From: Dichotomocladium elegans
Taxonomy: Eukaryota > Mucoromycota > Mucoromycetes > Mucorales > Lichtheimiaceae
NCBI GenBank assembly: GCA_025716815.1
Contig: JAIXMN010000005.1
Location: forward strand, 1,612,001-1,676,000
Length of the DNA stretch: 64,000 nucleotides
Direction: 5' to 3'
Part shown: piece by piece, positions 45,659 to 57,267 of the stretch
How positions within the stretch are numbered: position 1 is the first letter of the stretch
Layout of the letters: each line of letters starts with the position of its first letter
Program-made: the position numbers and the translations under genes
The notes under the pieces: model-generated
The model's database searches: none
What the model was told of the DNA's origin: nothing
What the model saw: only the letters and a program-made list of their open reading frames with translations

Positions 45659-48203
45659 TCAAAACTCGTCTTCTTCCCAATCTTGGTCCAGAAGCGCGGC
45701 ATCGCTATCTTGTTTTAGTTGTGCAATCCCTGACACCTGCTCCAAGTGCTCTGGATCGGCAAGCACCTTCTTCATGAACTTCAGTGGGTCCTCTTTGTAG
45801 GCTTTCATCACCTGTGTAGATATATTAATTTCCTCATCCTTTCTTTTCCACAGGTATTTCTCTCCTCCCGCATTTGTCATGTGCATTAACCTTTTCGGAA
45901 CACGCAGTACAGCCTTCATAGGCCTGTCCGACAATGAGCATGGTGTGGAATTGCGCAAGAAATCCGCGTATTTGGTGCGGCATCTTCCCCAACATTCCGT
46001 CCTTGTCGCTCTCGGCCTCCAATCTTATAGAAAATAGTAATGATAATAATGAGTTCAAGCACAGGTCGTTTCTCTTTGATGAAGGAAAGAGAGCGATGGA
46101 TACGGGCGACAAAACAATTACCCATCCTTGTGCTGTAAAATGGAGACAAGGAGCTCAACTGCCAAGGCACCAGCTATTGCTGCCAACCCTGGTCTTGTCA
46201 CTGTACATTGTTGATCAAGAGTTCTATCCGAGATGGACTACAAAATCTTAGCATTTTGTTTTGATGACTAGAACTATTCGTTCTTACGTCGGCAGGAGCC
46301 ACGATATCGTTGCAAAAATAGCACCCAAGTTGACGGTCTTTGGGCAAGTTGGCGCGGCGGGAGCCATGACGCATGACAAGGTAAGTGTCAAAACCCAGGG
46401 CGGCATTGATGACGGGCTTATTGGCCAATGCTCCCAGGAGCGTCGGAAACCATCTACTCTCGCGGCTATCGGTTAGCAAAAAGACCGCATCATGTTTGTT
46501 GAACAGATCGGTCAATCGCTCAATGTCTTCCTCGAGCTGCTTGTCTGTTAGATGGGCGTGACCGGGCATGGGAATTGAAAGTGCATGGCCAACCGTATTC
46601 TACCAAAAGACTAGATGTTGAGTTTCATATCTTTCTCTTAGGCTCGACCAGTTTAAGAATATACAAGAGTAGGTTGAATTTGGACCAGGTTCTTCGCAGC
46701 GGTTTCGGCCTTCAGTGCTCCGCCCTTGAGACAATCCTCAAAGGCGTACAGCGGCTGGCGCACTGGGTTGGAGAAAGAGACTCGCCCATTGTCGACAAAA
46801 GTGATTGTGCGCACACCCCAACCCACAAGTGTTCTTGCCACATAGCATCCCAATGTGCCTGCACCCAGCAAAAGACATCTGGTGTTCCTGATCTTCTCGA
46901 GGTCTAGCTCCGGCATTACGCGCCATCGCATGAGCTTGAGGTTCAAGTCCACAGCTGTCTCTGCTAACCTGAACAGATAGTCTGTTACTATTATAACACA
47001 AGTCGTCCCCTGACAATGACTTGCCTTAATGGATCCATCAGAGGTCCTAGATCAGCTACGCGCGGGGCCAATTTCTGCTGTCCATTTCTTTCCCAGCCTA
47101 CCGATTTGGGGTCTATTTTTCCCGCAACCGTCAGCATATCCGTTCCGTTTATCATCAAAAGGATATCCTTTAGCCGCACCTTGGGGATAACTCGAGCTAG
47201 ACGGCAGCTCAGCGTTCAAAATACGTGAATCAGCAATGCCTTTTCCAGGAGTCTCCCGGTAACACAGGACCTGGATTTTACGAATTCGGTAATGATGATA
47301 CAGCAATGCCAGCAAGTTCCGCAATGGCCAGCCTGGGAACTCAGTAGAAGAAGGGTCCGCGAACCCTACGAGCATCCCGTCCTTTGGTCCCCTCGCCAAG
47401 GAACAGACGGTAGTCTTATCATGAATGAAAAAGAAAGGCGGTCGTCCGGCTTTCTCAAAGGCGGCTGCAAGGGATTCCATCTACGAATATTTTGTCGGAA
47501 AGCAAGGACACCAGGTTGGGGGAGCAATTTGCTTACCTCAGCGGAATCGTAGGTGTCAGTAATTCTAAAGAGAGTCTGGCTTGTAAGATGCCAGGGATCA
47601 GGCTGAGGCATGAGAGCAGGAAAGCCAAACCAGTAATAAAACTTGTATTTCTTCAGGTCGGCAAATGCGACCATGATAAATTCGGAGAGCATCGCTGGAT
47701 GCTCAAGTGCCTCTTTTGTTTGGATCGTTTGCCATAGCTTGAAACAGAGTAAAAAATCCAGGTACACTTCACATCCTTCTCTGTTTACCTTCTCAGTTGC
47801 TCGGCGAAAGAGCTTCAGAGTATCCGGCCGCTTGAACTCTTCAAGGGTGTTGGTGTTCAAGAGGGTCCCTTGAACGCCAAAGGTGTAGGGTGGACTAAAT
47901 TGGACATGGCGCATCAGCCTTTTCCCCTTCTTTCTTGCATTCTTTCAGGAGATGAAAAAGGGTTTTTTTTTCTCACAGCATGTCCCGATTGTTCTCCAGC
48001 CCCTGAGCGGGGACACAAAAACGAGGAGGCAAGACAGTCTCGGAGCGAGGCGGTTGACCTGTTGCGTAATAAGCCAACAAAGGCTGCGGTTCATCAGACA
48101 ATTTCAACACATTGAGCTTTCTCGTAGCGAGCTCCTGCCAAAACGCAGCATCAACAGCAGATGCAAAAGGAGCAAATTGAAGAATGGGGGATTGCTTTGA
48201 CAT
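45659..48203 (-). CDS. ATG7: ATG7, E1-like activating enzyme of autophagy
   Basis: ATG7 activates the ubiquitin-like proteins Atg12 and Atg8 and hands them to Atg10 and Atg3. The ATG at 48203 opens [25 protein letters not shown], the family N-terminus. A first intron (donor GTGAGA about 47974, acceptor TTTAG about 47901) joins NRDML to [54 protein letters not shown] follows. The adenylation domain has [28 protein letters not shown] (nucleotide-binding GAGTLG) and [25 protein letters not shown]. The catalytic cysteine is in [18 protein letters not shown], codon 46207-46205. The C-terminus is [24 protein letters not shown] and an acidic end DWEEDEF. All signature sites are intact. Several introns lie between these blocks and were not all placed. 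Confidence 0.93.
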
Positions 48204-49777
48204 CAATAAAATGATGGCGGAGGTGGAGATGTGGGACAGTGCAGTGGGGTGATGAAAAGACTCATGCCTCTGCGGGTTTTGTGACCTCCCCTTCCGCTTT
48301 TAGTTTTCCGCGCACACATGTGGGGGCTGTGATAGGTACACACACAAATTAACCACTTCTCACCTTGTATGAACTAAACGAAAGAAGGCTCCTGCCATAC
48401 ATAGGGTTGTATCATATGGACGACGTCTAAACTCTCCTGACGGGTTAGATGGATCGGTGACGTCTGACAACGGAGGAAGACAAGAAAAGGAGAAAGGACC
48501 AAATGAGATAATGTCACTTGTCCTTGAGGTTTACTTTCTATTATGGATCATGTCAAGCCAAATAGAACCATATTTCTTTGCTGGAAGATCGCCGCTGGTG
48601 ACTGATTACACAACACAACACTCATGACACGATAAGAGAGATACGTTGCATTTCATTTACGTAGCCGCGGGCTACACAATGGACAAGCAAAACGCGGGAA
48701 ATTGATGCACTCCCCCGCCCCAGAAGAAAAGACCATACTGGGACGGGTCCGCTGCATCATTGAACATGAAGGGAGCATTCGGTTATATACAAAGCTTTGG
48801 GGGAGATGGAGGCGGAGGCGGCGCGGGCTGTGAGGAGAAGGGGTCTGAAGGGGGGGTGGAAGACCAGCAAAGGAGCTTTTCACGTGTTGCACATAAAAGC
48901 CGGCGATCAGTTATTGCCGGTTTAAATATTCAATGACTAATAAGCAGGACATTGCGCTTATGCTTTCTTCCCCTACGCTTCTTCACTCCGCATCACGCTT
49001 TCCTTCTCTCCCTTTCCTCAAACCCAATGGATTGGGAAATTGGGTCAAGCGGACAGGCAAGGGGGGGAGGGGAAAAGATCGATTCGGGATGGCATGGAGG
49101 AAGGGGCCAAGCAGGCTGGAGAAGATCTGATTTCATGTGATGTAGGTGTTTGCATATGCTGCGTATGTGTGTCTGTAGCATCATTTTAAGCGGAAATTCA
49201 TTCGCAAACGTGGTCGATCCATTAGGAAATTGATATTCCCCACACTAGAGGCGGAAAAGGGGGTGGTGATGATATTTGTCGATAGGGAGGGCTGTGTTTT
49301 TGTAGAATATAATTGTCTCCTGCATTGATGATGGATAAGAGAGTGAGTTCATAGGTTGATAGTTGGTCCGCGTGTGTTGGTTGCAATGGGATGGATTTAC
49401 CATAAAGAACAAAATGACCATATTGGATGCAGCAAAGCAAAAAAAACACGCTGAACGTGTGAAAGCTTGGACTATTTGGCCAAGGATTGCCTAATCAGAC
49501 CAGACCGGTGCCGGACAATGATACCCCGGCTTGAATGCCTCTCTCCTAAGTTACACACCTCCCCCTTGTATCAAAAGTTATGAGGTTCCTATCCTTCACT
49601 TACCAACACAACCACCCCCACCCCAGCAATCAACCATCTCCCCCCCCCCGCGTCATCCCGATTCAGAAAGGGAAATAAGCCGCTTTGACCCCATCTTTTT
49701 ATTTGGTATAAAATCCCAACTTGCATATGCAACTCGCATCTATATTTCTCTTCTTCTCTTTCTCATCTACCCGTAAA
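48204..49777. promoter_or_regulatory. Divergent intergenic region, ATG7 (-) / C2H2 factor (+)
   Basis: About 1.57 kb between outward-facing genes. It holds both promoters. Pyrimidine-rich sequence (TTCCCC, CCCCCC) precedes the C2H2 gene, and TATAAAA lies at 49707-49713, about 70 bp before its ATG. No further gene seen. Confidence 0.45.
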
Positions 49778-50476
49778 ATGACATTCCAAACTGCACCCAG
49801 CCTCTTGAGTCTTTCTCACCAGCATCCGTCATCTACCATCATCGTTAACAAGCCTCTCACCTTGCATGAACATTCTTACAATAACAAGTCGCCATCTTCA
49901 CCCCTATCACCCGATCACCAAGCCAACAAGGCCACCATGCCAAGGCCATACAAGTGCCCCATGTGTCCAAAATCATTCTATCGCCTAGAACACCAGACTC
50001 GCCACATCCGCACACATACCGGTGAAAAGCCTCATCAGTGCATATTCCCAGGCTGCGAGAAACGATTTTCTCGTTCGGACGAGCTGACTCGCCATGTTCG
50101 CATCCACAACTCTCCCCATAATCGCCGTCGCTACCACAACAATAACAGCAGCAGTACTAATAACCAGCAATCCACCAACCTTCATAAAATAACCACGACG
50201 GGCGTCATCGCAAAAAAACGGAACCGCAAGCATTCCACCCCTCCTTCCCCAGCCCTCTCCTTTCACTCGGATTCAGAAACAGAAATTGTCAACACACCCG
50301 GAAATTCACCTACCCTCCAGTCCAGACTTTTACTTCTAGGGAGTGGCAAAGCTGCTGCATCTTCTACTACAAGTCTCCTGGACCTCCTGGATCGCCCGCC
50401 CCAGGCCCGTGTTTTACCTCCCATTAATAACAGTAAAGCTCCGTTGCCTCCATTCCATACCCTCTTCCCATTTTAA
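49778..50476 (+). CDS. Mig1/CreA-like C2H2 zinc-finger transcription factor
   Basis: 232-aa intronless protein. Two adjacent C2H2 fingers start at about residue 57: [31 protein letters not shown] and [25 protein letters not shown], followed by NSPHNRRR. The finger pair and the linker are nearly those of Mig1/CreA, which represses genes for alternative carbon sources in the presence of glucose and binds GC-rich (SYGGRG) sites. The helix residues R..EHQTR and RSDELTR, which decide DNA contacts, are intact. Outside the fingers the protein is Ser/Asn/Pro-rich, with a basic stretch (AKKRNRKH) and a Leu-rich segment (LLDLLDRPP). The start at 49778 is chosen because it follows a TATA-like element and a short leader; an ATG at 49721 is in frame but gives a hydrophobic leader. 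The target set in this fungus is unknown. Confidence 0.85.
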   Translation: MTFQTAPSLLSLSHQHPSSTIIVNKPLTLHEHSYNNKSPSSPLSPDHQANKATMPRPYKCPMCPKSFYRLEHQTRHIRTHTGEKPHQCIFPGCEKRFSRSDELTRHVRIHNSPHNRRRYHNNNSSSTNNQQSTNLHKITTTGVIAKKRNRKHSTPPSPALSFHSDSETEIVNTPGNSPTLQSRLLLLGSGKAAASSTTSLLDLLDRPPQARVLPPINNSKAPLPPFHTLFPF

Positions 50477-50505
50477 ACATCCCATCTGCTATTATACAAT
50501 TATTC

Positions 50506-50509
<4 letters not shown>

Positions 50510-50549
<40 letters not shown>
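50510..50549. repeat. (TC)n microsatellite, about 20 units
   Basis: An uninterrupted TC dinucleotide run starting 34 bp after the stop codon of the C2H2 gene, so probably in its 3' UTR. Confidence 0.9.
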
Positions 50550-50558
<9 letters not shown>

Positions 50559-50980
50559 TCTCCCTCTTGTAGATGCATCATCGCCCTCAGTTTTTTTTTA
50601 TTGCAACGTTTCCATTAGTTTTATAATCGTCGTAGCAACAGTACTTAACGTACTGACAATCGCTGTAGTAGTAGTAGTAGCAGTAGTAATAGGGTTCTCT
50701 CATATCTTCATTATCGTTTCTTCCCCGTCCAACGATCAGTTCCAGAAGCAACCGGTTTCAAATAGATTGTCGCGTGTTTCTCCTCCTTTTTCTTCCTCCT
50801 CATCCTCCCCCCCCAAATCCCCCCATCGGATGTCACACAATTCCTTTTTTGTAAATATAGAAGGATTTGACATATGGAGTTGCCCGGCATAGTCCGTGAG
50901 AATGTTTCTGATGTTCTTCATGACCTGATGCATGTATGTCCAATGCGTGTGATTTTTTTCATTATTACACTCTTTCTGGG

Positions 50981-51372
50981 TATTATACACCATTTCCCTA
51001 AATTAAAGTCGCACGCCACTCAATTCTTGAAGTCAGCAGCCAGGCAACAATAGAAGTCGCTTCTGCCAAATATTCTTTGCGTAAGATAACAAATCTAATG
51101 TTGCATACACGGAAATAAAATGTCGCAAATTCATCTCTCTAAAGTACCCAGCTTTTCGGGATTTTGCCTATACACATTTTACAATCGCAAATGAACAATT
51201 TTTTTTTACTATGACGGGTACGGCCATGCCATTGACGAGCATAGCTGTCCTAAATCTATCGACTATGTCGCCGATGAGAAAATTGTTCTCTCCCCAACTG
51301 TCTGTACTCACACCATCTAGCGTATCTTGCAGGAGCTAGTCTTCGTTTGTTGCTGTGGATGTCCCGAATTGA
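50981..51372 (-). repeat. Dispersed repeat R1, copy C
   Basis: On the minus strand it shows the same ordered blocks as copy B: CAGCAACAA, CCTGCAAGATACGCTA, ATTTTCTCATCGGCGACATA, AAAATGTGTATA, GAATTTGCGACATTTTATTT, CAACATTAGATTTGTTA, GCGACTTCTATT, and GCGACTTTAATTTAGGGAAA with GTGTATAA. Conceptual translation gives protein-like pieces (DIHSNKRRLAPARYARWCEY) with stops. It is the longest and best-preserved copy. Confidence 0.6.
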
Positions 51373-52094
51373 GAGAATACAATCATCATTCGATTTGCCG
51401 TTGAGCTCTGGCAGGCGCAAATGCCACTGGCAAACTGACTATCGGTATTCGTTTTAGTACCCCAGGCTGGATGATCGTGATCCTTTTCGGCTATCATAGG
51501 GTAGAGATTAGGTACATTATCCTATTCTCTAACTGTTCAAATAATAGCTGTTTTGTCTATCGAACCAGCAACCTTGCAAGTAGCAGGTCTTTGGAAAGCT
51601 ACAGTAGGCTAATAGAACTGCTGAGATACCGATTTTGCGTTGTGTCCGATGGGAGCTCAACTCTTTGTTACATAAGTCTACCAACATTCATCAACTCCTG
51701 GCTCCATGATGGACTTATCGAGCTCTCCGGCATATATCCCCGCGTCTCTATCCGCTCTCTCGCACCTTCGCCAGCTTTGGAGCAGACAAAGATGATATTT
51801 GTTTAATGCAATTTTGAACGCTAGCTGCTCGCAGCTACCTCTGCTCTTGCGTGATTCTGAAAGAAAAGAAACTAAACAACTCCAGGGGCATATAGGGGAA
51901 AAAGGGACCGGTAATGATGGTGAGATAGAAATTAAAGCGATTAGAAGAAAGAGACAGGAAGTTAGATATATAAAGCAATAAAATAGAAAGGTATGTGCAC
52001 GGGTTCTATCTAATGACTGATGAGGAGGATGGAAAGGGAGATGAAGAGAAAGTTGACTGAGGCGACAGGGAGGGCAGCGAGAGTAGTGATGTCA
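51373..52094. other. Interval without a supported gene
   Basis: About 720 bp. The ORF 51471-51806 has no recognised features and may continue the R1 relic. The part next to 52094 carries acidic codons (MTDEEDGKGDEEKV) that may belong to the Fanzor fragment. Confidence 0.35.
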
Positions 52095-52550
52095 ATTGTA
52101 ACATCTAGGAAACCATGACGGAGAAATTCTTTTCTGAAGTTTGGCTTTCCATGGTTAACAAAGCCGAACGTCGCACCTGAGGTGAAACTGCCCGTATCCG
52201 AGAGTTAATTCATAATCACAAGAATGAGTAACTTCGGATATCCGGATACTAAAGCCTGTGTTTCCTTATTCTCAGCAACGCTCATCCTACGAAGGCACCC
52301 CGATCTATACTTCCTACATGAGGGATGGTCAGATGCGCTTTGGGCAACAGCTTCGGTGTGTTATCAATGTCGTCTTCACTCTTTGTCAGCGAAAAGCCGA
52401 CCGCAAACGGCAATTGATCGCACAGGGTCTAACCCCCCCCGATCAAGTACGCCATGGCCTTTATGAAACCGTCACCCGCCTTGCCACAGGATTCAAGCTG
52501 ACCAATTCCCGTCAAGATAATCACTATTCTTTTCTCTATACAGTTTGACA
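52095..52550 (+). pseudogene. Fanzor N-terminal fragment, second decayed copy
   Basis: Reads TEKFFSEVWLSMVNKAERRT, a stop, GETARIRELIHNH, then in a second frame VFPYSQQRSSYEGTPIYTSY and VFTLCQRKADRKRQLIAQG. These align with NERFFAEVWLALIDYKRRG, GEETTRYRNLIDEY and FFPYSQQCANYEGAK of the Fanzor relic at 32838-33296, in the same order and spacing. Only the N-terminal region is present; no RuvC motif follows. There are at least two stops and a frame change. It is a fragment of a second Fanzor-carrying element. Confidence 0.7.
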
Positions 52551-52679
52551 TGCACAAAGGGCCGCAACTGTTAGTATTGGTAGCCTTGGCAATAACCAGA
52601 TGGAGATGCGAAGAACGTTCCAGCGCATTGGAAGATACTGGTGGCGACAGAGAGAACAATTGGAATGAGACCTATAGTC

Positions 52680-52850
52680 AATTTACAAAAGAGAGCGGAT
52701 GTTAATTGCAATATTATAGTGCTCATACTGGATGAGAACATGAAAGAAAGATAGAGACGTATCAGGTTGGAGTTCGGCTACCCGTTATTTATAGGAAACC
52801 GACGCTGCAGTAGAAACCTTTTCGAGTAATATCAGGAAAAATAGCATATC
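52680..52850 (+). repeat. Sequence related to the CAGTGG-type end at 31989
   Basis: CGGATGTTAATTGCAAT (52692) parallels TGGATGTTAGTTGCAAT (31992). Further on TTATAGGAAA and CGCTGCAGTAGA parallel sequences at 32085-32150. Weak but ordered similarity suggests a second relic end of the same transposon group, lying just after the second Fanzor fragment. Confidence 0.4.
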
Positions 52851-55800
52851 GAGAAAGATAACTGCAGATTGCTTTGCTCCTGCTCGAGTGACGTTTCCTC
52901 AAGTACGTCAGTTACTTTGCTTCAGGTCCCCAATTTTGCTTTCTTTTCAAATCTAATATCCAATCGACTTGTAGACCACGCACACAAATCTGCGCGATGA
53001 GATTTTCCAAGCCATGTCATTCGAATAAACATCTGGAACCGGTGCTTAGTAAAAAGCATGTAGAAGTCTCATTCCAGATCGATGCTGATGCCTTTGTCTA
53101 TAGCTTTCAATGCAAAACGGAGCCTTGGAAAGAACCTGCATTGCATGTCTTGAAAGAAAGGCTCAGCGAAAAATCATTCATTTTAATCAAACAATGTGGG
53201 CTCTGGCAGACCTTATCGACGTTTATTCGACTCAGTCCTCCGGAGGTGCGTTTGAGGACATCAATCCTTTCGAATCCAATGGATTTGATCACCTGGATGA
53301 GAGTTGTCCCTTAACCACTGACGAAGCCATTATCGAGTTTTCACGTAGCAGATGAGAATGTTCCCTGTGATGGCTTCACGTATACACGCTCCTGTTCAGA
53401 AAACACCGCTGAATTTTACATTTTTGAAAAGTATTATAGGGTACTTCACTTCCACCAAAGTGCTGTAGAAAATTCAGTGTCAACTATGCCCAGCCAGGTG
53501 TCAGGCTCTCAATGAAGCTAACGGTGGTCACACCAGATATTGATTTCAGAAATATTCTTATTCATAAAGTAATAATTAAGCATCCTTTAAACTAGAAGTC
53601 GTTTAGAAGGTCTTTCGCTATCAAACATTATCAACTGAAGAATAGCATACTTCCAAAATCCGGCTGTGATTTCTAAACAGGATCTTACATTAGCATAGAC
53701 TCTCATACAGACGAGTCTTTCTTCTTCAATGACCAACAGGAGAATATAGATCATCAGCATAAATGCTTTGCAGCAACTGTGGCGAGCTGGCAGGTGTTCC
53801 TGGTAGGCTTTTACTTAATTACTTTCTGATGTAGTTGTCAGCCATGGAGATTCACCGAATATGAGTCTAAAAGTTAACCTTGTGTAAAATTTTGCATTAG
53901 TGCCATTGAAAGTTTAATGACTTGAGCATTGCTTGATTATAATTTTCATGCTGACGTACTATATGCGACGAGCAACTGCTCACTTTTGCGTTGACGATGG
54001 ATGGGCAAGTCCTGAACTTCTCAGACGCTGCTGCGGTATATCTTGATGTACTTCACCTACTTCGTTGCTACGCCTCTGTTAACTGCCTACCAAACAATGA
54101 CTCGATTATCGCAATATTTCACAGGCCTCCTCCTGCGTAGAAACAGAAGTATGGAATTTCCACCGATCCGAAGCAAGATTTTGACCAAGAGTAACTTAGC
54201 TAGGCGAGCACGAAGACGTGAACTCAATATGTCCTGCGTTCTCCAGAATATATCGTTATGTTCAGATCCATAGAGGATATCAGGAGTTGGCCAGAAATGA
54301 AGTATTCGCAGCTATGAGATCTCTGTTTACTGTATTGCTTTCGCGGTGTAATCTAGTACATACAGAGCAGGAGCATCTCCGATGGAAACTTCGTACATCA
54401 ATGGGATAATTTCGAAGAAGCATCCCCAGCAGATATTCTAAAATGACATCTCAAACTGACTTCTAATTAAACCATGTCCAGCTACTGAATCATCGCATGC
54501 AGTTCCTAGCAGAGAAGAAGATCGTTAACTGTGGAATATGATCAAATTTTCAGACCTCGGTTTAGTGTTTCAGTTGATGTAGTGATCGGTGCAGACCAAA
54601 GAAGCAGCACGGTGTGGATGGAGGCGGATTCACGCGGATTTTCGATCATAACAAGACGACGAGGATTGAGAGAAATGCAACTGGGTAGAAGTGTCGCTAG
54701 GACGCCACCTAGCAATCAGTGTCCAAGCTTTGCTGCTCTCTTGCGCAAATGGAGGCACTCCAGCAGAGCGGGTTGACTCCAAGAGGAAAAGGATAAACAA
54801 TATTTGAACCCTATCTCAATCAACCATTTCGGTTAAATTTGAGGGCTAGGTTGCCCGTGGCCTTCCTCGCGCCTATGGTGTTTGTCTTTGTGTCCATCGA
54901 GCGTAAGGACCAACTCGAGTTCGTGGAGTTCAAAGTGGTTGATAACGACTGCGTGAATGGGCCGAAGATTTTGACATATGAAAATAACAAATCCATTGAC
55001 GTTTGCAAGGGTTTCGAAGACCATATTACGTCGGTATATACGTTTATCAGTTCTATTGGGGTTGCTCTAAAATGCGTGCCCCATTTGATCACGCTAGCTC
55101 CCTGATCTGGTGACCGAAAAGGTCATCCAGATTATCACTAGTTATAACTATATCAGCTGTAAGAATGATGGATTTCTCCTGGCAATTTAGGAAACAATGG
55201 TACTTATAGAGTCACTTAAACATAGCTACTATTTGAAAAAGCATTGGTTTTTAATCATAACCTTTGCAGTAGCCTTCAAGTCGATCTATTGAAAGAACAC
55301 TAGAGAAGTGGTCGAGAACAGAGTAATCAAGCTCTTACCGCTGCTATATCTCAGGGAGAGTCGTGCAAATTTTGCGGTAACATCATTCTGTTTTTGGGAT
55401 CAAGTCTAAAGGCTCAAGACTTGTATACATAGCCACGCCAGCAGATGCGTCACCTGGCATGTCGGCTGCAAGCAGCTGGATTTTCCTCGCTCGCTTTTCT
55501 CATCCCTGATTACATACATACACCATGCATTGGGGCTCATCAAGAACATAAAGAGCGCCGAACGATTAAACGCACGGAAGAAGAGAAATGACCAGAAGCC
55601 AAGGTTTGCTTCCGCTGTTGGGGGCACTTCCTTTGTAGCACGTGAATAATTCCACGAAATGGACCACAGACCCTCCCCCCTCCCATCACCACTGAAATAT
55701 GTGCATTATCTTCCAAAATGGAAGTTGCAGCGGAGGTTTTAGTGATTAAAATCTACTTAATCAGATACACTTATCAAAGAAAGTGGTGTGCTGTGCATGG

Positions 55801-57267
55801 GACAGAGGGGAATGAACATGAAAGCATCCTGCTTGTGGGATGAATCCCATGACTTGCCAGGCATTCCATTTGAGGGGAAAAGTGTTCATCAGTCTCAACA
55901 GTTGTGTTCCTCCCCCGCCCGCCCTCGCTATCAAAATAAGTCGTGCGTTGTCCCTTTCTAAGGTCGTAAAAATAGAAATCATGATTGTTTCTCTAATTTT
56001 CTTGTGCGTGATGACAAATCAAACTATCGTATTTTGATCTTTTCTACACGTGGTTAATGTCGGAGGTTATCCACCTGCTCTTTTATAAAATTCGGACGGG
56101 ATCCGGTGGTCTAATGGACACGTTCGGTCTGAGCTTGGAGATCCTGCTGTTAATAAAAAACGGACTCTGTTCAGTCTCCTTTGTTCTGATCCAATTTACT
56201 GTGGCAAAAAATGAAACATATTGGAACGATCATGTGATCCTGCGATTTTCAAAGGGTTACAGATGACCTTCATTTTGGGAACGGATATCACCTATCCAAT
56301 TGGAACAACTTTATTGTACTGTATTCAGTTGCCTGGGAGAGACTGATAGATAGTTTTCAAGGAAAGAGATTTCCGGAAAGATCCCTCGGACCCGATGGTC
56401 ATGTACTACCACTTACGAATCAGTTTAAATTCGACAACCACCCTCGATAAAAATGGAGGATTGGTGAAGCTTGACAAACAGATCTTAGTGGAAGAGGGCT
56501 AAAAGATTGCTAAGCGCGGCTTTAATATTTGGGGAGCATCATGGAACAAGAAGACTGACGAATAATTTTTTTGTCGCTGAAGAAAGCACTTATATATCAA
56601 CCGAAGAATGAAGCACTGAGTCCAAAGAGATGTTCCATCTCCCTAACTAGTATTCAGCACATCGTCCCCCGCAATGCTATATGGCCAGTCACTATGCTTA
56701 TGGAAAATGTAAACTTTTGGTGACTCCTCTGTTCGTGGAGTACTGATCATTGTCAAACGTTGGATGTTCGGATCAAAAAGCTTATTCGATGATACCATCT
56801 TTGGTAACCGGGAGGCTGAGCTCCCAGGTAACGAAGAGATTTTATTGACGATCGCAACTTATCTCAACGGCTCTAAGCGCGCAGCGAGGAATGTGGTATC
56901 AGCAACCGACCATTCCGTAGATACCCGGATCGTTCTTTTCCCACATGACTTTTGCTTTCTTTGTGGATCCAGATCCACTTCTGGCTGCTGAGCGTCATCC
57001 ATCTTTGGCATTCTTGTAAATGATAATCCTCGTTGAATAGCCCTCAGAGGGAACCTAGACACCTTGAGTTATCACGCCCCCGTAGCAGAGGCGAAGAGGC
57101 TTGAAATAGCAACAGGGAAGCGCAGTCATCATACCGCATTTGTGGCGCAATGCGAGTGAACTTTGTGATACATGTAATTACGTATATTTGAGAGAAACAG
57201 AAAGCTATTAAACTTGTTTAATTTCACCCCGCCCCGTTTCTTCTTTCCTCACTCGTAGAACATTATC
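52851..57267. other. Gene-poor relic zone
   Basis: About 4.4 kb without an intact gene. The ORFs 53110-53355 (ALADLIDVYSTQSSGGAFED), 54531-54776 and 54839-55105 (VFVFVSIERKDQLEFVEFKV) look protein-like but have no partner exons I can place. A fragment of repeat R1 is at 56236-56300. No tRNA could be confirmed. The last part contains the promoter of the GRDP-like gene. Confidence 0.45.
56236..56300 (+). repeat. Dispersed repeat R1, copy D (3' fragment only)
   Basis: GATCCTGCGATTTTC matches GATCCTGCGACTTCA of copy A, and CTTCATTTTGGGAACGG matches the closing TTTTGGGAAAACGG of copy B. Only the last about 65 bp of the repeat is present. Confidence 0.45.

Noticed and set aside
51471..51806. 111-aa plus-strand ORF
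   Set aside because: No domain-like pattern, and it adjoins repeat R1 copy C; probably chance or relic.
56099..56170. tRNA-like A-box (GTGGTCTAATGG)
   Set aside because: No matching B-box GGTTCGAATCC at the right distance and no cloverleaf that closes; treated as chance.
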